Positions 32,790 through 44,227 of a stretch of DNA of 64,000 nt are shown in pieces. The stretch spans positions 86,461,069-86,525,068 of the forward strand of contig OX638130.1 in the NCBI GenBank assembly GCA_951804985.1. Direction: 5' to 3'. This DNA is from Dryomyza anilis (Eukaryota; Arthropoda; Insecta; Diptera; Dryomyzidae). Each line of letters opens with the position of its first letter. Position 1 is the stretch's first letter. A program made the position numbers and the translations under genes. Below the pieces are notes generated by a model. It had not been told where the DNA came from. It saw only the letters and a program-made list of their open reading frames with translations, and made no database searches.

Positions 32790-32995
32790 TTCGCCGCTAC
32801 ATTTTTTTGACTCCAAAAATTCTTCACGTTCAATTCTACTCTCAGATAATTTTTTTTTCCAAGACAATTGGCCTTCAATTCATTCAGCAAAGGTTTTTCT
32901 CGTACAATTCTCCCCGAACAGTTTTTGACCGTACAGAGTTGTCTGCTATACCTCAATATTTGTCCGGAAAGAATTGTATCAGAGAAGATTTTTGA
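32790..32995. repeat. short array of the GACAATTCTTCCCCG minisatellite
   Basis: About ten diverged units such as tccaagacaattggcc, gtacaattctccccgaac and gtccggaaagaattgtatc occur. Most are in the orientation opposite to the 36.6-37.5 kb array, with the last units inverted. The frame at 32711-32956 minus is an array by-product. Confidence 0.65.
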
Positions 32996-34690
32996 TTTTT
33001 GTTTGCTATTTAATGAACATAAACGATTTTTATGAGGAATATTCTAGTTTTCAATGCAATTTTGCCTGTAATTTTGTATATTTTAATGACTTTGATACCT
33101 AAAATAATTTAGTATATAATTTTTGTAACATAAACGATTTAAAAATCGAATGATTTTATAAAAAGTCGATTGAAATTCTATAAAAACCTAAGCAACAATT
33201 CCTAACAGTTTCCTACCAGTATCCAGACAGTTTTACTAGTCACTTGCCAAGTAACTCGCAAGCGAAGTCACGCACTTTCCGACCAGAAATTAGCCAGTAA
33301 AACTTCAAATCCCTAACAGTGTTTGACTTGGTGACAGAACAGTTTTTTTTTTTAAATACTTAAGTTTAAATACGACAAATAACCGAGCCGAGCGGCAGAT
33401 TTGTTTTTTGTTTTCAGTGTTCGTCAACTCACTTATTACTCGCTCACTCACTGTACTTCTTGAACTTTCAATGACAGTAGTGTCATTTGGTTTTGTTTTT
33501 CTAAACATCTTGAAAAAAAAATATCTTGACACTACTTGACACCAATGAAACAAATACTGCAGTGAAGTAAAAACTTCACTATACTACTGTAGATTGTCAT
33601 TGCAAAATGCACTCAAAACTGTAGAGTGCAGTTGATGAGAGAATTATAATGTACATCCAATGATAAGGCAATACCAAGGCAATATTTATTTCTTCTCTAA
33701 TAGAGTTTACCAGAAGAAATTGTAACAATTTCCCATTGGTACTTCCACTAGGTTATTTGATTATCCTATATTTTCTATGATTTATTTCGAAATTTGTATA
33801 ATCTAAGTTTTTATAAAACTTGTAAAAAAAACTAACTCATCATCAGGTTTTACTAGGAATTATATACACGTATTCATTTGATTTTGGGAATAGAACACCA
33901 ACAACACTTATGATACCTAAGACATTAATTCGGCATTATGAAGAATAATTGCACTTAGTTGCTATTTTTATACCTAAGAAATTAATATCTGCATATCAAG
34001 AATAATTCCACTTAGTTACTTTTTTTGATTCCAAGTAACTATGTGTAAGGAGATCTATTTTTTTTTAATTTTTTCGTTTAGCTGTATGTCAATCCGGATA
34101 CTTTTTGATTCCTTCTGGATTTTAGGAGTTTTTTTCCCTCCATGTAGGCGCGTACCAAAAAGGGATATTTTTAAATTCGCCCCTCTAAGGTACACAAATG
34201 GACGTGCCAAAACTGAATTTATAATTCGAAATATCTGTGTTCTTAAGAAATTCGGCTCAGTGAGGTATATTGTGATTGTTTTTTATTGACAAATTTGGAC
34301 AAAGAGGAATGGCACCATATAACCAAAACCTGGCATAAGAAGAGTACAATTAATCGATATAGACATTTACAAAAACTTTGCACGGTCGAATTTGTGAACG
34401 GGTCCATATATATATATTTGATATATAATCGAACAAATTATATTTCTTTTGAAAATATATTCTGCTGTATCATTTCCGACGTCTTCTTCATCCATTTGTT
34501 TTTTTTTTTTGTATTGAACATAGTTTAAATTCAGTAAAAATGTGGTTTCTTGCGAAAAATTCTTGAAATATTTATTCTTGATAGGGACGATTATTTAAAT
34601 CGGTGATTATTTATGTTGCTAAACATTTTTAATTGACTTTACTAATATTTTGAGTCGTGTTTGTGTTGAATATGTTTTGTTTCTTGTGAA
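32996..34690. other. mostly AT-rich DNA; small duplications
   Basis: 33190-33320 has repeated ctaacagtttcc / ccagtaaaac words and a palindrome acttgccaagt. 33550-33610 holds cagtgaagtaaaaacttcac, a hairpin. 33913-34030 holds two diverged 57-bp repeats starting atacctaag. No gene is seen: the frame at 33553-33305 (minus) follows AT-rich sequence and those at 34041-34528 (plus) match nothing. Confidence 0.4.
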
Positions 34691-34720
34691 TATTTCAAGT
34701 TGTTGAAGGCGGCGGCGAAC

Positions 34721-34867
34721 ATGTCTGTGTCTGCGATCGGTTTGCCGGTGTCGCAACCAGCAGCACCACCACATTTGTGCTCGATTCTAGCAGCGGTTCC
34801 GCGAAGTTGTAGAAACTCGAGAAGAGTTCAGTGTAAATACGAGAAGTTTATTGCCTGTCTGTCGTAG
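34721..34867 (+). CDS. hypothetical 48-residue ORF in a GC-rich island
   Basis: The ATG at 34721 has the context GCGAACATG (A at -3), good for flies. The peptide starts MSVSAIGLPVSQPAAPPHLC and ends at a TAG at 34865-34867. The sequence is clearly richer in GC and CpG than its surroundings, and the frame is open upstream to 34670. It is below the usual length cut-off. A TCAGT|GTAAAT string at 34830-34839 might be a donor, making this the start of a longer coding sequence. It may otherwise be an upstream ORF in a leader. No similarity is recognised. Confidence 0.25.
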   Translation: MSVSAIGLPVSQPAAPPHLCSILAAVPRSCRNSRRVQCKYEKFIACLS

Positions 34868-34977
34868 CACAGCGCAGAATCACAGCGTATCGCACCAAGT
34901 AGAGTTTGAGCAAATAAATGAAAAAGTAAAAAAAAAAATATAAAAAATATTTAAAAAAAAAACTTAAAAATACTCAC

Positions 34978-35179
34978 AGCCCGTAGTAAAAAGTTGAAAT
35001 TCTGGTTGGTTTGCTGTCATTGTTGCTGTAGTTTTTATCGTATTTTTGTTGTTGTATGCTTGTTGTAGTTTTGTTGTATTTTTTGTTGTATTTTTTGTTG
35101 TATATATTTTTTTGTTATTGTTGTTGCACTGTTGCTGATGATGGATTTCTTTGCCGACTTTTTTGGACTTGGCAACCAT
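34978..35179 (-). CDS. candidate first coding exon, Q/N/T-rich N terminus
   Basis: A minus-strand ATG at 35179 (context ACGATAATGG, A at -3) begins MVAKSKKVGKEIHHQQQCNN. It continues through N-, T- and K-rich sequence to TANQPEFQLFTTG, where a consensus donor (T|GTGAGTAT) begins at 34977. That makes a 202-base exon ending in phase 1. Without splicing the frame stops at 34964. The basic start, opa-like Gln/Asn run and exact donor just before the stop resemble first exons of fly transcription regulators. I do not recognise the protein. The plus strand here is GTT-rich, and triplet sequences often give long frames by chance, so it stays a candidate. Confidence 0.4.
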
Positions 35180-35935
35180 TATCGTCGTTTTTGATTATGT
35201 TTGTCTGCTGTTTCTGATCTGTCGTCTCATTCGATATGATCAGTGAAAACTAAAAAAAAAAAATACAACCAATACATTATCTGATCGCGTGTGATTCTTT
35301 CTACATTGGAATTCTATGTTTAATTTTATGTTTAGTAATCGTGCTTTAACTTTACTAATTAATTTTTAAGTTCGACCTACGAACGAGCACGAGAGATCTT
35401 TCTGTGATTCTGTGATCGCTGATGATCAGTCTTAATATTTATGCTTGATTTTTGTTAAGTGATCTTTGGACATAGTTATACATATATCATTATTTTATCG
35501 TTTTTTTGATAGTTCATTAACACTAATTTAATTATTTGCTGAATTTGTTATCGTTTCATTCATCAACTAGTTTTTTTTTGTTGATTGGATATATTTTTTT
35601 AAATTTGAAATAGGTTAATTTTTTTTTCTATGAAATATTCTCGCTCAATATTACACAAATATTTGCAAGTGACCAGTTTAAAATTTTATTGAATAATTCA
35701 AAGATTTTGCAGTCGATCGTATATTAATCTATAGCAAAATTTAAGTTATAAAATATGTCTGTTTTCATCAGTTCATGAAATGCATAAAATATATAACTCA
35801 TTGGAACCAACATGTGATATGATCGATCGAATGTATTTTTGAATAAAGTAAAGATAAAGTATCGATTTCTAACTTATTGCTCAGTGATCTTTTCTAGGTT
35901 TAAGTTTTTTTTTATTAACTACTATTAAAGAGTTA
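35180..35935. other. AT-rich DNA upstream of the minus-strand candidate exon
   Basis: 35180-35440 has GATC-rich and moderately GC sequence (tgatctgtcgtctcattc, gatcgctgatgatcagtc), a possible promoter for the minus-strand exon. No TATA box or initiator is convincing. The rest is AT-rich. Confidence 0.35.
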
Positions 35936-35939
35936 CAAA

Positions 35940-37530
35940 CAATTCTTACCGAACATCTTTAACTCAAGACAATTTCTTCAAAGTTAATTGAAGAGCTCAT
36001 TTCCAAAACTTGCTATCCACTTAAAAATAAAATGATTTTATTTACAAATATACGGCCCAAAAATGATTATTTAAAAAAAGTGAATATACTCACGAGATAA
36101 CGAAAATAATAGTAATGAAAAACACTTTTGTTGAGTTGAGTATCAGTAATTCAGGTTTTACTAAATCTATCTTCGTTTCACATAGCACGTTTTGGAAATG
36201 AGCTCGTCAATTCTTCCCCAACAACGTACTTATACCCTAAGCAATTCCTCCACGAGACGTATTTTACCTGAGACACTTTTTCACCGAGAGAATTCTCTCC
36301 ATAAATATTGACCAATGGAACTACCACATAATAGTTGAAGTTCAATGATATATGTATTTTTAAATTGTGATAGAATTACTTTTTTTTAACAAATTTTAAA
36401 GAGATACGAAAAATTCATGCCGGATAACTTTAACCAGAGATAGTAATTTCACCGATAATTCTTCCCGGACAACTTAGGAAACTCTAGGAAATTCTTCGGC
36501 GAAAGAACTCTTCTCCGTTATACTTTTTTCGAGATCATTCTTCACCAAAAATATAAAGCAATAGATAATTAGGAGTAGTACGTGGAATCATTATCTCGGG
36601 GAAGAATTGTCTCGGGGAAGATTTGTAGCTGGGAAGAATTGTCGCAGGAAATAAATGTCGATGAATGAATAGTTTCGGGAAAGCTGAGTCTAGAGAATAA
36701 TTGTACTGAACAAATTGGCTGCAAAAGAATTGTCTCTGGAAATACTGTCTGGGATAAAATTGTGTTGAGGACGAATTTTCTACGTAGAAGAATCGTATCG
36801 TGGAAGTATTGTCTGGGAAATAATTGTAGGGAATAGATTTATCGGGGAATGAATTGTCTCGAGGTTGAATTTTATCGGTTAAGTATTGTCATGGGCCAGA
36901 ATTGTCTTAGGGAAATTTGTCTCGGAGAAAACGTGTTTTGGCGAAGAACTAACTAAGTATATATTATCTCTGAGGAAGAACTGTGGGTAAACAGTTGTCT
37001 AGAGAAAGAATTCTCTAGAGAATAATAGTACGGAGGAGAATAGTCTGAAAAATAATTGTCTGAGAATGAATTGTATCGAGAATGAAAAAGCTGATGAAAA
37101 ATTGAACGTGGAAGAATCGTGTCGGGGAAGAATTGTCTGGGAAATAATTGTAAGGAATAGATTTGTAATGTGGAATAGATTTCTTATTGTCTCGAGGATG
37201 AGTAATGTCGGTTAAGTATTGTCATGAGCCACAATTGTCTTGGGGAAGAATTGTCTCGAAGAAATCTTGTCTTAACTAAGAATATATTGTCTCTGAGGAA
37301 GAATTGAGGGTGAACAATTTTCTAGTTGTCTGGGAATGAATTGTTTCGGTGTAGTATTGTCTGGGGAATAATTGTACGGTAAGTAATTGCCTGAGAAAGA
37401 TGTGTTTCGGGAAGAAATGTCTTCTGTGGAATAATAGAACGGTAAATAAGTTCCTGGGAAACTGACTCGGGGAAGAATTGGAAACATATTATTTCGGGAG
37501 TGTAAAGTCATGTGTAAAAACTGTACGGAG
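35940..37530. repeat. inverted pair of GGGAAGAATTGTCTCG minisatellite arrays
   Basis: The left part (35940-36550) holds units in the GACAATTCTTCCCCG orientation. The right part (36590-37530) holds about fifty units in the opposite orientation, for example tctcggggaagaattgtctc at 36594. Unit length is about 15-18 bp with strong drift. Inverted flanking words gagctcatttccaaaac (35990) and gttttggaaatgagctc (36189) lie inside the left part. The arrangement is that of a foldback transposon with tandemly repeated arms. Frames over it are by-products. Confidence 0.75.
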
Positions 37531-38303
37531 CACAATTATTTGTGTGTTACTTTTTCTTTAATAAGATCATTCAATTATTATAGAAAACAAATAACTGATC
37601 TTTAGTTTGGAGGATCAGCAATTTCGCAAAGTATGGTTATTTATATATTATTTAAAAAAATAAATTATACATTAATTAAAAATTAATGATTGAATGATTT
37701 TTGAAATTTATTGAAAGTGATCTGATCTGTCGTCATTATTTTTTTTTGTTATATAAAATCTACCCATCTTCAGTTCAACTTATGTTATTTTCAAAAAAAC
37801 TGCATGCCTGAGATTTATTGATCGTTAACGTGCTTTGCTGATCGTTTGCAGCATTTTAAATCATGATGCCATCGCAGGCAACGATCGCGTCGTCTTTGCA
37901 GCGCATTTTGTTTTGTGACGCAGTATGGCACATCTTAAGCAGACACTAACGCATTATAAATTCTTGAGAAGATCTTTTTTTAAAGCTGTTTTTTTTGGCT
38001 TATTGTGGTGATTGTTGTTGCCCCCACTGATTGCAGCCAATTCAGGTAGCTGCAAACTGACAGCCTACTGCATACTTTCGATCATCTTAAAGCAAGAAAA
38101 AAATAAAACTAAACTTAAAAGATTAAAATAAATTTAAGCCAAAAATGTGGGCCCTTTTTTGGGGGTATTAAGTGATATAGCACAAAAAGGGTTTTATGGT
38201 TATTTTAACTTCGTGTTAACCAACTTAATTTGTTATTGGAATTTATGAGAATCAATGTTTTAGTGAATAAAGTTGATAGGTTCTCATTAAAAAAAATTAC
38301 CAA
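37531..38303. other. unique block with a CpG-containing patch
   Basis: 37815-37955 has moderate GC, paired GATCGT words (gatcgttaacg, gatcgtttgc, acgatcgcgtcg), and no frame. 38010-38090 is also less AT-rich. Possibly a regulatory element in a large intron; nothing codes. Confidence 0.35.
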
Positions 38304-38410
38304 GGGCCGTATTCACAATATTCAGTTGAGTGTTTCAAGTCCACATATGCTATGGTTAACTTTAAGTTAAAGTGGCAGTTAGCACTTAACCGAAGTTTCG
38401 AAAACGGCCC
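38304..38410. mobile_element. 107-bp MITE with GGGCCGTATTC-type ends
   Basis: It begins GGGCCGTATTCACAA and ends, read in reverse, GGGCCGTTTTCG. Inner words (aacttaaagtt-like) are partly palindromic. Elements with GGGCCGTATTC ends are common small DNA transposon derivatives in insects. It directly abuts the next MITE. Confidence 0.6.
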
Positions 38411-38629
38411 TCGAGACAACATTTTTGGAATTTTTCAGGAATTTTTCGAGCATATTTCCGGCAAACGCACACCTAAATGGAATATCTTGGGAAGTGTATC
38501 AGGTTGTAAAATTTGATGGCATTTTAATGGCAGATTCACTCCATATTTTGAAAAACAGACAGCTTTTGATACAAACTCCGACTTTGTCTGTCTGAAATAT
38601 GTCGAGCTGCCAAAAATTTTGTCTGGGGT
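38411..38629. mobile_element. AGACAAAATTTT-type MITE, copy 1
   Basis: The left end is cgagacaacatttttggaat and the right end gccaaaaattttgtctgggg, inverted to each other. The interior ttccggcaaacgcacacc, cttgggaagtgta, tttaatggcagattcac and tttgtctgtctgaaatatgt is shared with the cluster at 58.2-60.2 kb and with the copy split at 61.85/63.41 kb. Confidence 0.8.
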
Positions 38630-38864
38630 AAGAATAATTTTATGTTAAAAATATAAATTTCCCAAAAAAAAATTAATTTGTACAAAAATTACAGTTTTTA
38701 ATAATATTTTCAGAATTTGCTAGAAATCCAAAATTTACAAAAAAAAAACATAAATTTTCTACAGAAAAAACGATTATTCAGGAAAAGTTAAAAACAAATA
38801 GTCAAAAAATTGATAAAATCTCTCCACAACTGTTTTTTTTTTTTATTCAGAAGAATAGGAAGAT

Positions 38865-39540
38865 GAGCATTTCCTGGGGTAGAATTGTCTCAGAGTTGAA
38901 TTATTAGGAAATGGGAAAGAATTCACCGGGAGAGACATGTATCGGCCAAGAATAAACTTGAAGAAGAGTGAAAAAAATTGCTCAGGGGCGAATTGTTTCC
39001 GGGAAATAATTTAATCGATGTGGTATTGTCTCGGGGAGGAATACTTTCGGGTATAACTTGTCTTGGGAAATGGTATCGGGGAAGAATTGACGACAGACAA
39101 ATTTGATCGAAGAAAAACATTATCTCGGAGAAGAATTTGTTCAGTGAAGAATTGTCTCGGGAAAGACTTGCCTCGGAAAATTATGGCCCCGAGGAAAAAT
39201 CTGCGAAGAAGAATTGTCCCTGGATGAGTTGCTTCGGTGAGAAACTGTCTCTAAAAAATAATGGTCTCGAGAAAGAATTGCCGGATTTTTCATGAAAAAA
39301 TTTATCTCGGAGAAGAATTTGCTCAGGGAAGAATTGTCTCAGGTATGAATTGTCTCGGAGTGGTAATGCCTCGGAATATAATGGCCTGGAGGAAGACTTA
39401 TCCGAAGAAGAATTGTGCGTGGATGAGTTGTATCGGGGAGAAAATGTCTCGAAAATGAATTGTCAGGAGGTAGAATAGACGGCGACGAATTGTCCTGGGA
39501 ATAATTGACTCGCGAAAGAGTTCTCTGTGGAAGAATTATA
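38865..39540. repeat. GGGAAGAATTGTCTCG minisatellite array
   Basis: Around 40 drifting units of about 16 bp occur, nearly all in the same orientation (gaagaattgtctcggg). A partial higher-order repeat is visible: tctcggagaagaatttg(c/t)tca at 39122 and 39304, each followed by matching units. Frames in it are by-products. Confidence 0.8.
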
Positions 39541-40311
39541 CGTATGTGCATATTTTAAATAAAGTTGTATTATAAAACTTTAAATATTTTCGAATATAAA
39601 AGATTTTTGAAATATTGCAAATTCTCAAAAAGTTTATCTTAAGTCAAATCATTATTTTATAAAAATTGAAATATTCACGAGTTATCAAATGTACAAATTT
39701 ATCAATAATGTATTCGAAAATCACATTGAATTGACTTCTGAAATTTTGATTTGAATAAAATTTGTCGAAAACTAAAAATATTTGAAAACGATTAATTACA
39801 ACAATAATCTCAAATCTATATCAGAAATATATTTTGCAAAAATGAATGATACTGTGCGTGCTGAAGATCAAGGTTTTTGAATAGTTTTACGTTTACATTT
39901 TGACTACCGCCCACTGTTTGGCGTGCTTGGAACATTTTATAATAAACGGAAATATTTGAAAATTATCAAAAATCAAAATTGAATTATTCTAAATATAGTC
40001 GACGAATTTGTGTGGTGTAGTATTTTGTTGATGTTTTGGCTAATATTTTTTGTAGTTTAGAAAATTGTTAGATTTTTGAAATTTTGTTTTCATTATAGTT
40101 TTTATTATATTGATTTTGTTTTTAGCAGAATACCGTTTTTATATTGTGTTTATTATATTTTCAACTTTGAATGTATTTTTATTTTATTATTTGAATTTTG
40201 TTTTGATTTTTATTTTGGCACGTTTAAAAATAGACCATTTTGTTTTGTCTGGTGGCCATTTTTAAACCGTGCCAACCATTCGTTCGTTGTTCTGTTCGTT
40301 CTGTTCTGCAG
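39541..40311. other. AT-rich DNA leading into an acceptor-like tract
   Basis: No gene is seen. The end (40281-40311) is pyrimidine-rich, ttcgttctgttctgcag, and can serve as a 3' splice site. A 100-residue frame at 40076-40378 opens without a good start and reads F/Y/I-rich sequence. Confidence 0.4.
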
Positions 40312-40505
40312 TGAATTTCATTGCATTAAAAATATGTTCATCGTATTTTGTGTGTTGTTTTTGCATTTAATTATTTAAGCGAATAAAATCAAGTTTGGAT
40401 TTTATTCGGGTACCAAAATAAACAAACCGCACGCACGCACACGGCGGAGGCAAATTGCTGCGCCACATGTTGCGACGGTCGCAGCGGCGACGTAATTTTT
40501 ATACT
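40312..40505 (+). other. candidate 5' UTR exon with acceptor and GTAAGT donor
   Basis: The acceptor ttctgttcgttctgttctgcag ends at 40311. After 194 bases, the last 90 of them CpG-containing (cgcacgcacgcacacggcgg, gttgcgacggtcgcagcggc), a donor ACT|GTAAGT follows with GT at 40506-40507, then a long T run. Stops occur in all frames, so it would be untranslated. It may equally be a first exon starting inside the GC-rich half. It is one of several donor-ended GC-rich segments on this strand. Confidence 0.4.
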
Positions 40506-40511
40506 GTAAGT

Positions 40512-41009
40512 TTTTTCTTCATTTTTTTTTTTTTTTTTTCATTTTGTTTGTATTATTTATTTGTTTGTTTATTTATTTATTTTTATTCAGCATGCCTGCG
40601 TTTTTGCTAAAAATAAAATCAACAAGACGAAAGAATTCCTCATGTTCGGAACTCATAAATTTGTTTAGAACCGAAACAAAAACATTGCCACCTGGGCGCG
40701 TTTTCAAGTTGCCCCCTGTCATAGACATCAAACACAGACCCATATACAAATGGATTTGAGTATTAGTGTGGCCATTTGTATCTAGTGTAAATATTCAAAA
40801 ATAGCTATAGAATTGTGTGGTGGGCGCATTCCGATCGAACAGCAGCAAATTTGTTCGTTCTGTGTTTTTGCCTTACAAGCTACTACTTTTTTCATTATCC
40901 CTAGAACTTAAAATTTGTTTAAAATACATTTTGACTTTTTAAAGTTTTGTGAACTTTTTTGAAATTGAAATCAGAATAAAAAAACTATGGAAACTACTTC
41001 ATAACAGGG
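40512..41009. other. intron-like DNA
   Basis: A T run at 40522-40540, then AT-rich sequence. The 71-residue plus frame at 40544-40759 has a mixed C-terminal half (…ELINLFRTETKTLPPGRVF) but no start of note and no similarity that I recognise. Confidence 0.4.
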
Positions 41010-41510
41010 ACCGCAAAGAATCGAAATCGAAACCGTTGCGATTTTTGGAATCGGAAACGTTTAAAATTTTGTAACCGGAATCGGAACAATTATAATGTTA
41101 TTGGTTGGAAACAAAACCAGAACTGTTATATTAAAAATTTTGGAATTAGAACCGAAACCGACATTTTAGTCCTTTTCAGAATCGGAACCGTTATTAAACA
41201 AAAGTGTGAAACCGAAATAGGATCCCATATAATGTTATTGCTTGGAACCGGAATTGTAGCAGCTATTTTTAAAATTTTGTAAATATAACCGAAACCGATA
41301 TTTTAGTCCCTGTCAGGGATCGCATCAAACCGGAATCGAAACCGTTCCGATTATTGGAAACTGAATCGGAGCCGTTATTAAAAAAATGTGTAGAACGAAT
41401 CCATTTATTTTTTTTTTGTTGGAACGGGAATTGAAACCGGAACTTTTTTTTTTAATCTTGGAACCAAACCGGAAACTATATTCCAAAGGGTTTTATAGCC
41501 TGCTTCAAAA
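41010..41510. repeat. CCGGAATCGG-type dispersed repeat, second copy
   Basis: It shows the same reiterated words as the first 330 bases (gaatcggaaccgttattaa, gtgtgaaaccg, ataatgttattg, ttggaaccggaattg), arranged in four or five diverged units. Confidence 0.75.
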
Positions 41511-41519
41511 TAATTATTA

Positions 41520-42150
41520 TCATTAAAAATATCTCTCAGGACATAATTGTCTCGGGAAGAAATTGCTTCGGAAAATAATGGCGAATGAGTTGTTTTGGGC
41601 AGCAACTGTCTCGAAAAATAATGACCTCGAAGAAGAAAGATTTGCTCAGGGAAGAATTCTCTATGCTTCGGAAAATAATGGCGTATGAGTTGTTTTGGGA
41701 AGCAACTGTCTCGAAAAATAATGGCATCGAGGAAGAAAAATTTGCTCAGGGAAGAATTCGCTATGAATTGTCTTGTGGAGACATTGGGTCATGTTAATAA
41801 AAAAAAGTATTTACTTTTTAGCAATCTTACATTTTTTTTAACAAATTTTTAACTTTATTTCAGAATTTTTATAGTAAATGGTCAGTCCAACTTTTATTAA
41901 TTACCAACCAATTTAAAGTTTTATATTTTTGAACATTATCAAGTAGTTTTTAATATGGAACTGGAAGGAAATGCGGAACATTTTGACAATTCGGAGCATT
42001 TACTTGAAGTTTTGAGTAAAGTCGTTTTTTATTAATATGACCTATTGCATCGGAAAGTAATGGCCACGATGAAAAAATGTTCGAAGAAGAATTGTGCGTC
42101 TCGAATATGAATTGTCCGGAGGTGGAATAGTCGGGAAAGAATTAGCCGCA
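41520..42150. repeat. GGGAAGAATTGTCTCG minisatellite fragments, with a 100-bp tandem repeat
   Basis: Units occur at 41540-41790 and again, sparsely, at 42045-42150. Within the first block a 100-bp higher-order unit is duplicated: gcttcggaaaataatggcg at 41565 and 41665, each followed by tgagttgttttggg and ctcgaaaaataatg. Between the blocks the DNA is plain AT-rich. Confidence 0.75.
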
Positions 42151-44021
42151 AAAAATATTTCTTATTAAGGTAAATATGTTCATGGCCAGATCATATACAT
42201 GATATTTGGTTTATGACAAGATACATATGGGTCGAAATTTGTCAACCGTACCCGCTTTAAAATTTGTTTGCTTCCGATTTGTATGAAATTTTGTGAACCT
42301 CATAATATGTAATATGTAATATGTAATAAGATGTAATGTAATATAAGTGGACCTCATTAAAACATATTAAGGAGGATAGGCTAGTATTGTGGATATTGTG
42401 TCAATATCCAGTCAATGGCTTTAGAAAGTATTTTTAATGAGCTTTACAATAAAAATATTTATTTTGGAACAAATCATTTTTTTAATCAAAATTATTGCAT
42501 TTTAAAAACATTTTTGCGGTATTTGAAAAATGGCAAATTTTTTTTTTTGATTTTATATTTTTAAATGAAAGCTTGTCTTTTTTTTCCAAAAAAATGATGT
42601 ATAAACGAAAATGGGATTGCAGCGAGTATTGAATGTAATGAGGTCTACTTATATTACAAGTTTACAAAATTTTATCCAAATCGGCAACAACATTTTTTTG
42701 AAGCGGGTACGGTTGACAAATATTCCATATTCAATCGCATTGAATTGGAGTTGAGTCGTGTGAGGAGCTTCATATAATTATTTGACTTACCTAGTAAAAT
42801 ATTTAAACACATTTTCTATGTTTAACATTTTTTTTTTGTTAAATTTTGTATTTATTTTTATTTTTTTTTATATTTATTTTTTTTTTATTTTTTTAAGAAA
42901 ACAAATTTTCACATTCATGAAATATTTGTTGTGTTATTCGGTTTTAAAATTTATGTTTGTTTTATATTTTTGTTCTAAGTTTTGTTCTTATTTTATTTTT
43001 TGTATGCTATATAAATTTGTTGTTATATTTTGTTTGTTTAAATAATGTGCTTGTGCTAAAAAAAAAAACAACAACAAAATTGTTTTCACATTCATGAAAG
43101 AATTTTTTTGTATTATAAATTATTTATTTGTTGTTTGACTCGCACATTCATCGTTTGATGCCTTCTGATCTTTTTGACAGACAATTAATTGCATAATTTA
43201 CGGCGTTCAAGAGGATGTTAAATAATCTATATACAAAACAAAACATTTGCATGTTTTCATTTTCATTTTTTGTTTTTAATTTTTAATTTTTTTTATTTTT
43301 TTTTTTTCAATTTTTTATTGTATATTTTTTATATTGATTTCTTAGCACGATTTTGTTTGTAGTATTTTGTTTCTTTTTTATATAATAAAATTTTTAATAA
43401 ATGGTATGAGAATCAAATCGACAAAAAAAAATCAAATTTGAGATTATTCCTCTTCGATTTCAATTAAATTTGTGTCAACTGTCAAAAGATATCGAGTTTT
43501 GCTTTGGAAAATTTATTTTTCCGTTCACTACTTCCAGCAATTCAACTTATTCAACAGATTAGACATATTTACGGATCTCTATGTGGTACAAAATATTCAT
43601 TAATTTTCCAATACTTCAAATTGATCAAATATATTTTTAAGTTTGTATAAAAAACCATCCTTATTTTTAGAAGAACATTTTAATTGATTTAAATGATGTT
43701 AATTATTATTACAGCAAATTGTAATTTTTAAATCAGCTATTAAAACTACATCATATACAAACACATTTCTGTCCATATCCTGTTAAACTTGCTAAAGAGC
43801 CATTAACAAGACTAATGGTTCTTCTATACCCGACACATTTTAACATGCAGGCTATTCTAAAACATATCTATTATTTGGAGATTTAAAAAAAAATATAAAA
43901 CCCGTTATTAGTTACTAAATCAAATGATACGAATATGTTCTAAAATATGTAATATACAAAATAGTAAATCTTAGACCCTATGAATTATGCACACATGCAA
44001 GGTGTTAACTTTTCGGTAAAC
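42151..44021. other. AT-rich DNA, nothing recognised
   Basis: A short (gtaatat)n run lies at 42305-42350. Long T runs dominate 42820-42900 and 43260-43330. The words tgtcaaccgtacccgctt (42242) and aagcgggtacggttgaca (42701) are a perfect inverted pair of at least 18 bp about 460 bp apart, so 42.24-42.72 kb may be another small inverted-repeat element. No gene. Confidence 0.4.
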
Positions 44022-44227
44022 ATCAGAAGCAGAGTTGGGTTATTTTCTCCACTTAAAAAAAAAATCATCCAGATTTTTTTGAATTTTATCCACCTAAAAA
44101 TCTATGATTTTTCGATTTTTTTGGATTTTAATGATTTTAGTACATTTTTCGAATTATAACTTAGGAAATATATTTGTGGTTTTCAGAGTACGATGTATTT
44201 ATTGAAAATTTAAAAATTGAATATAAA

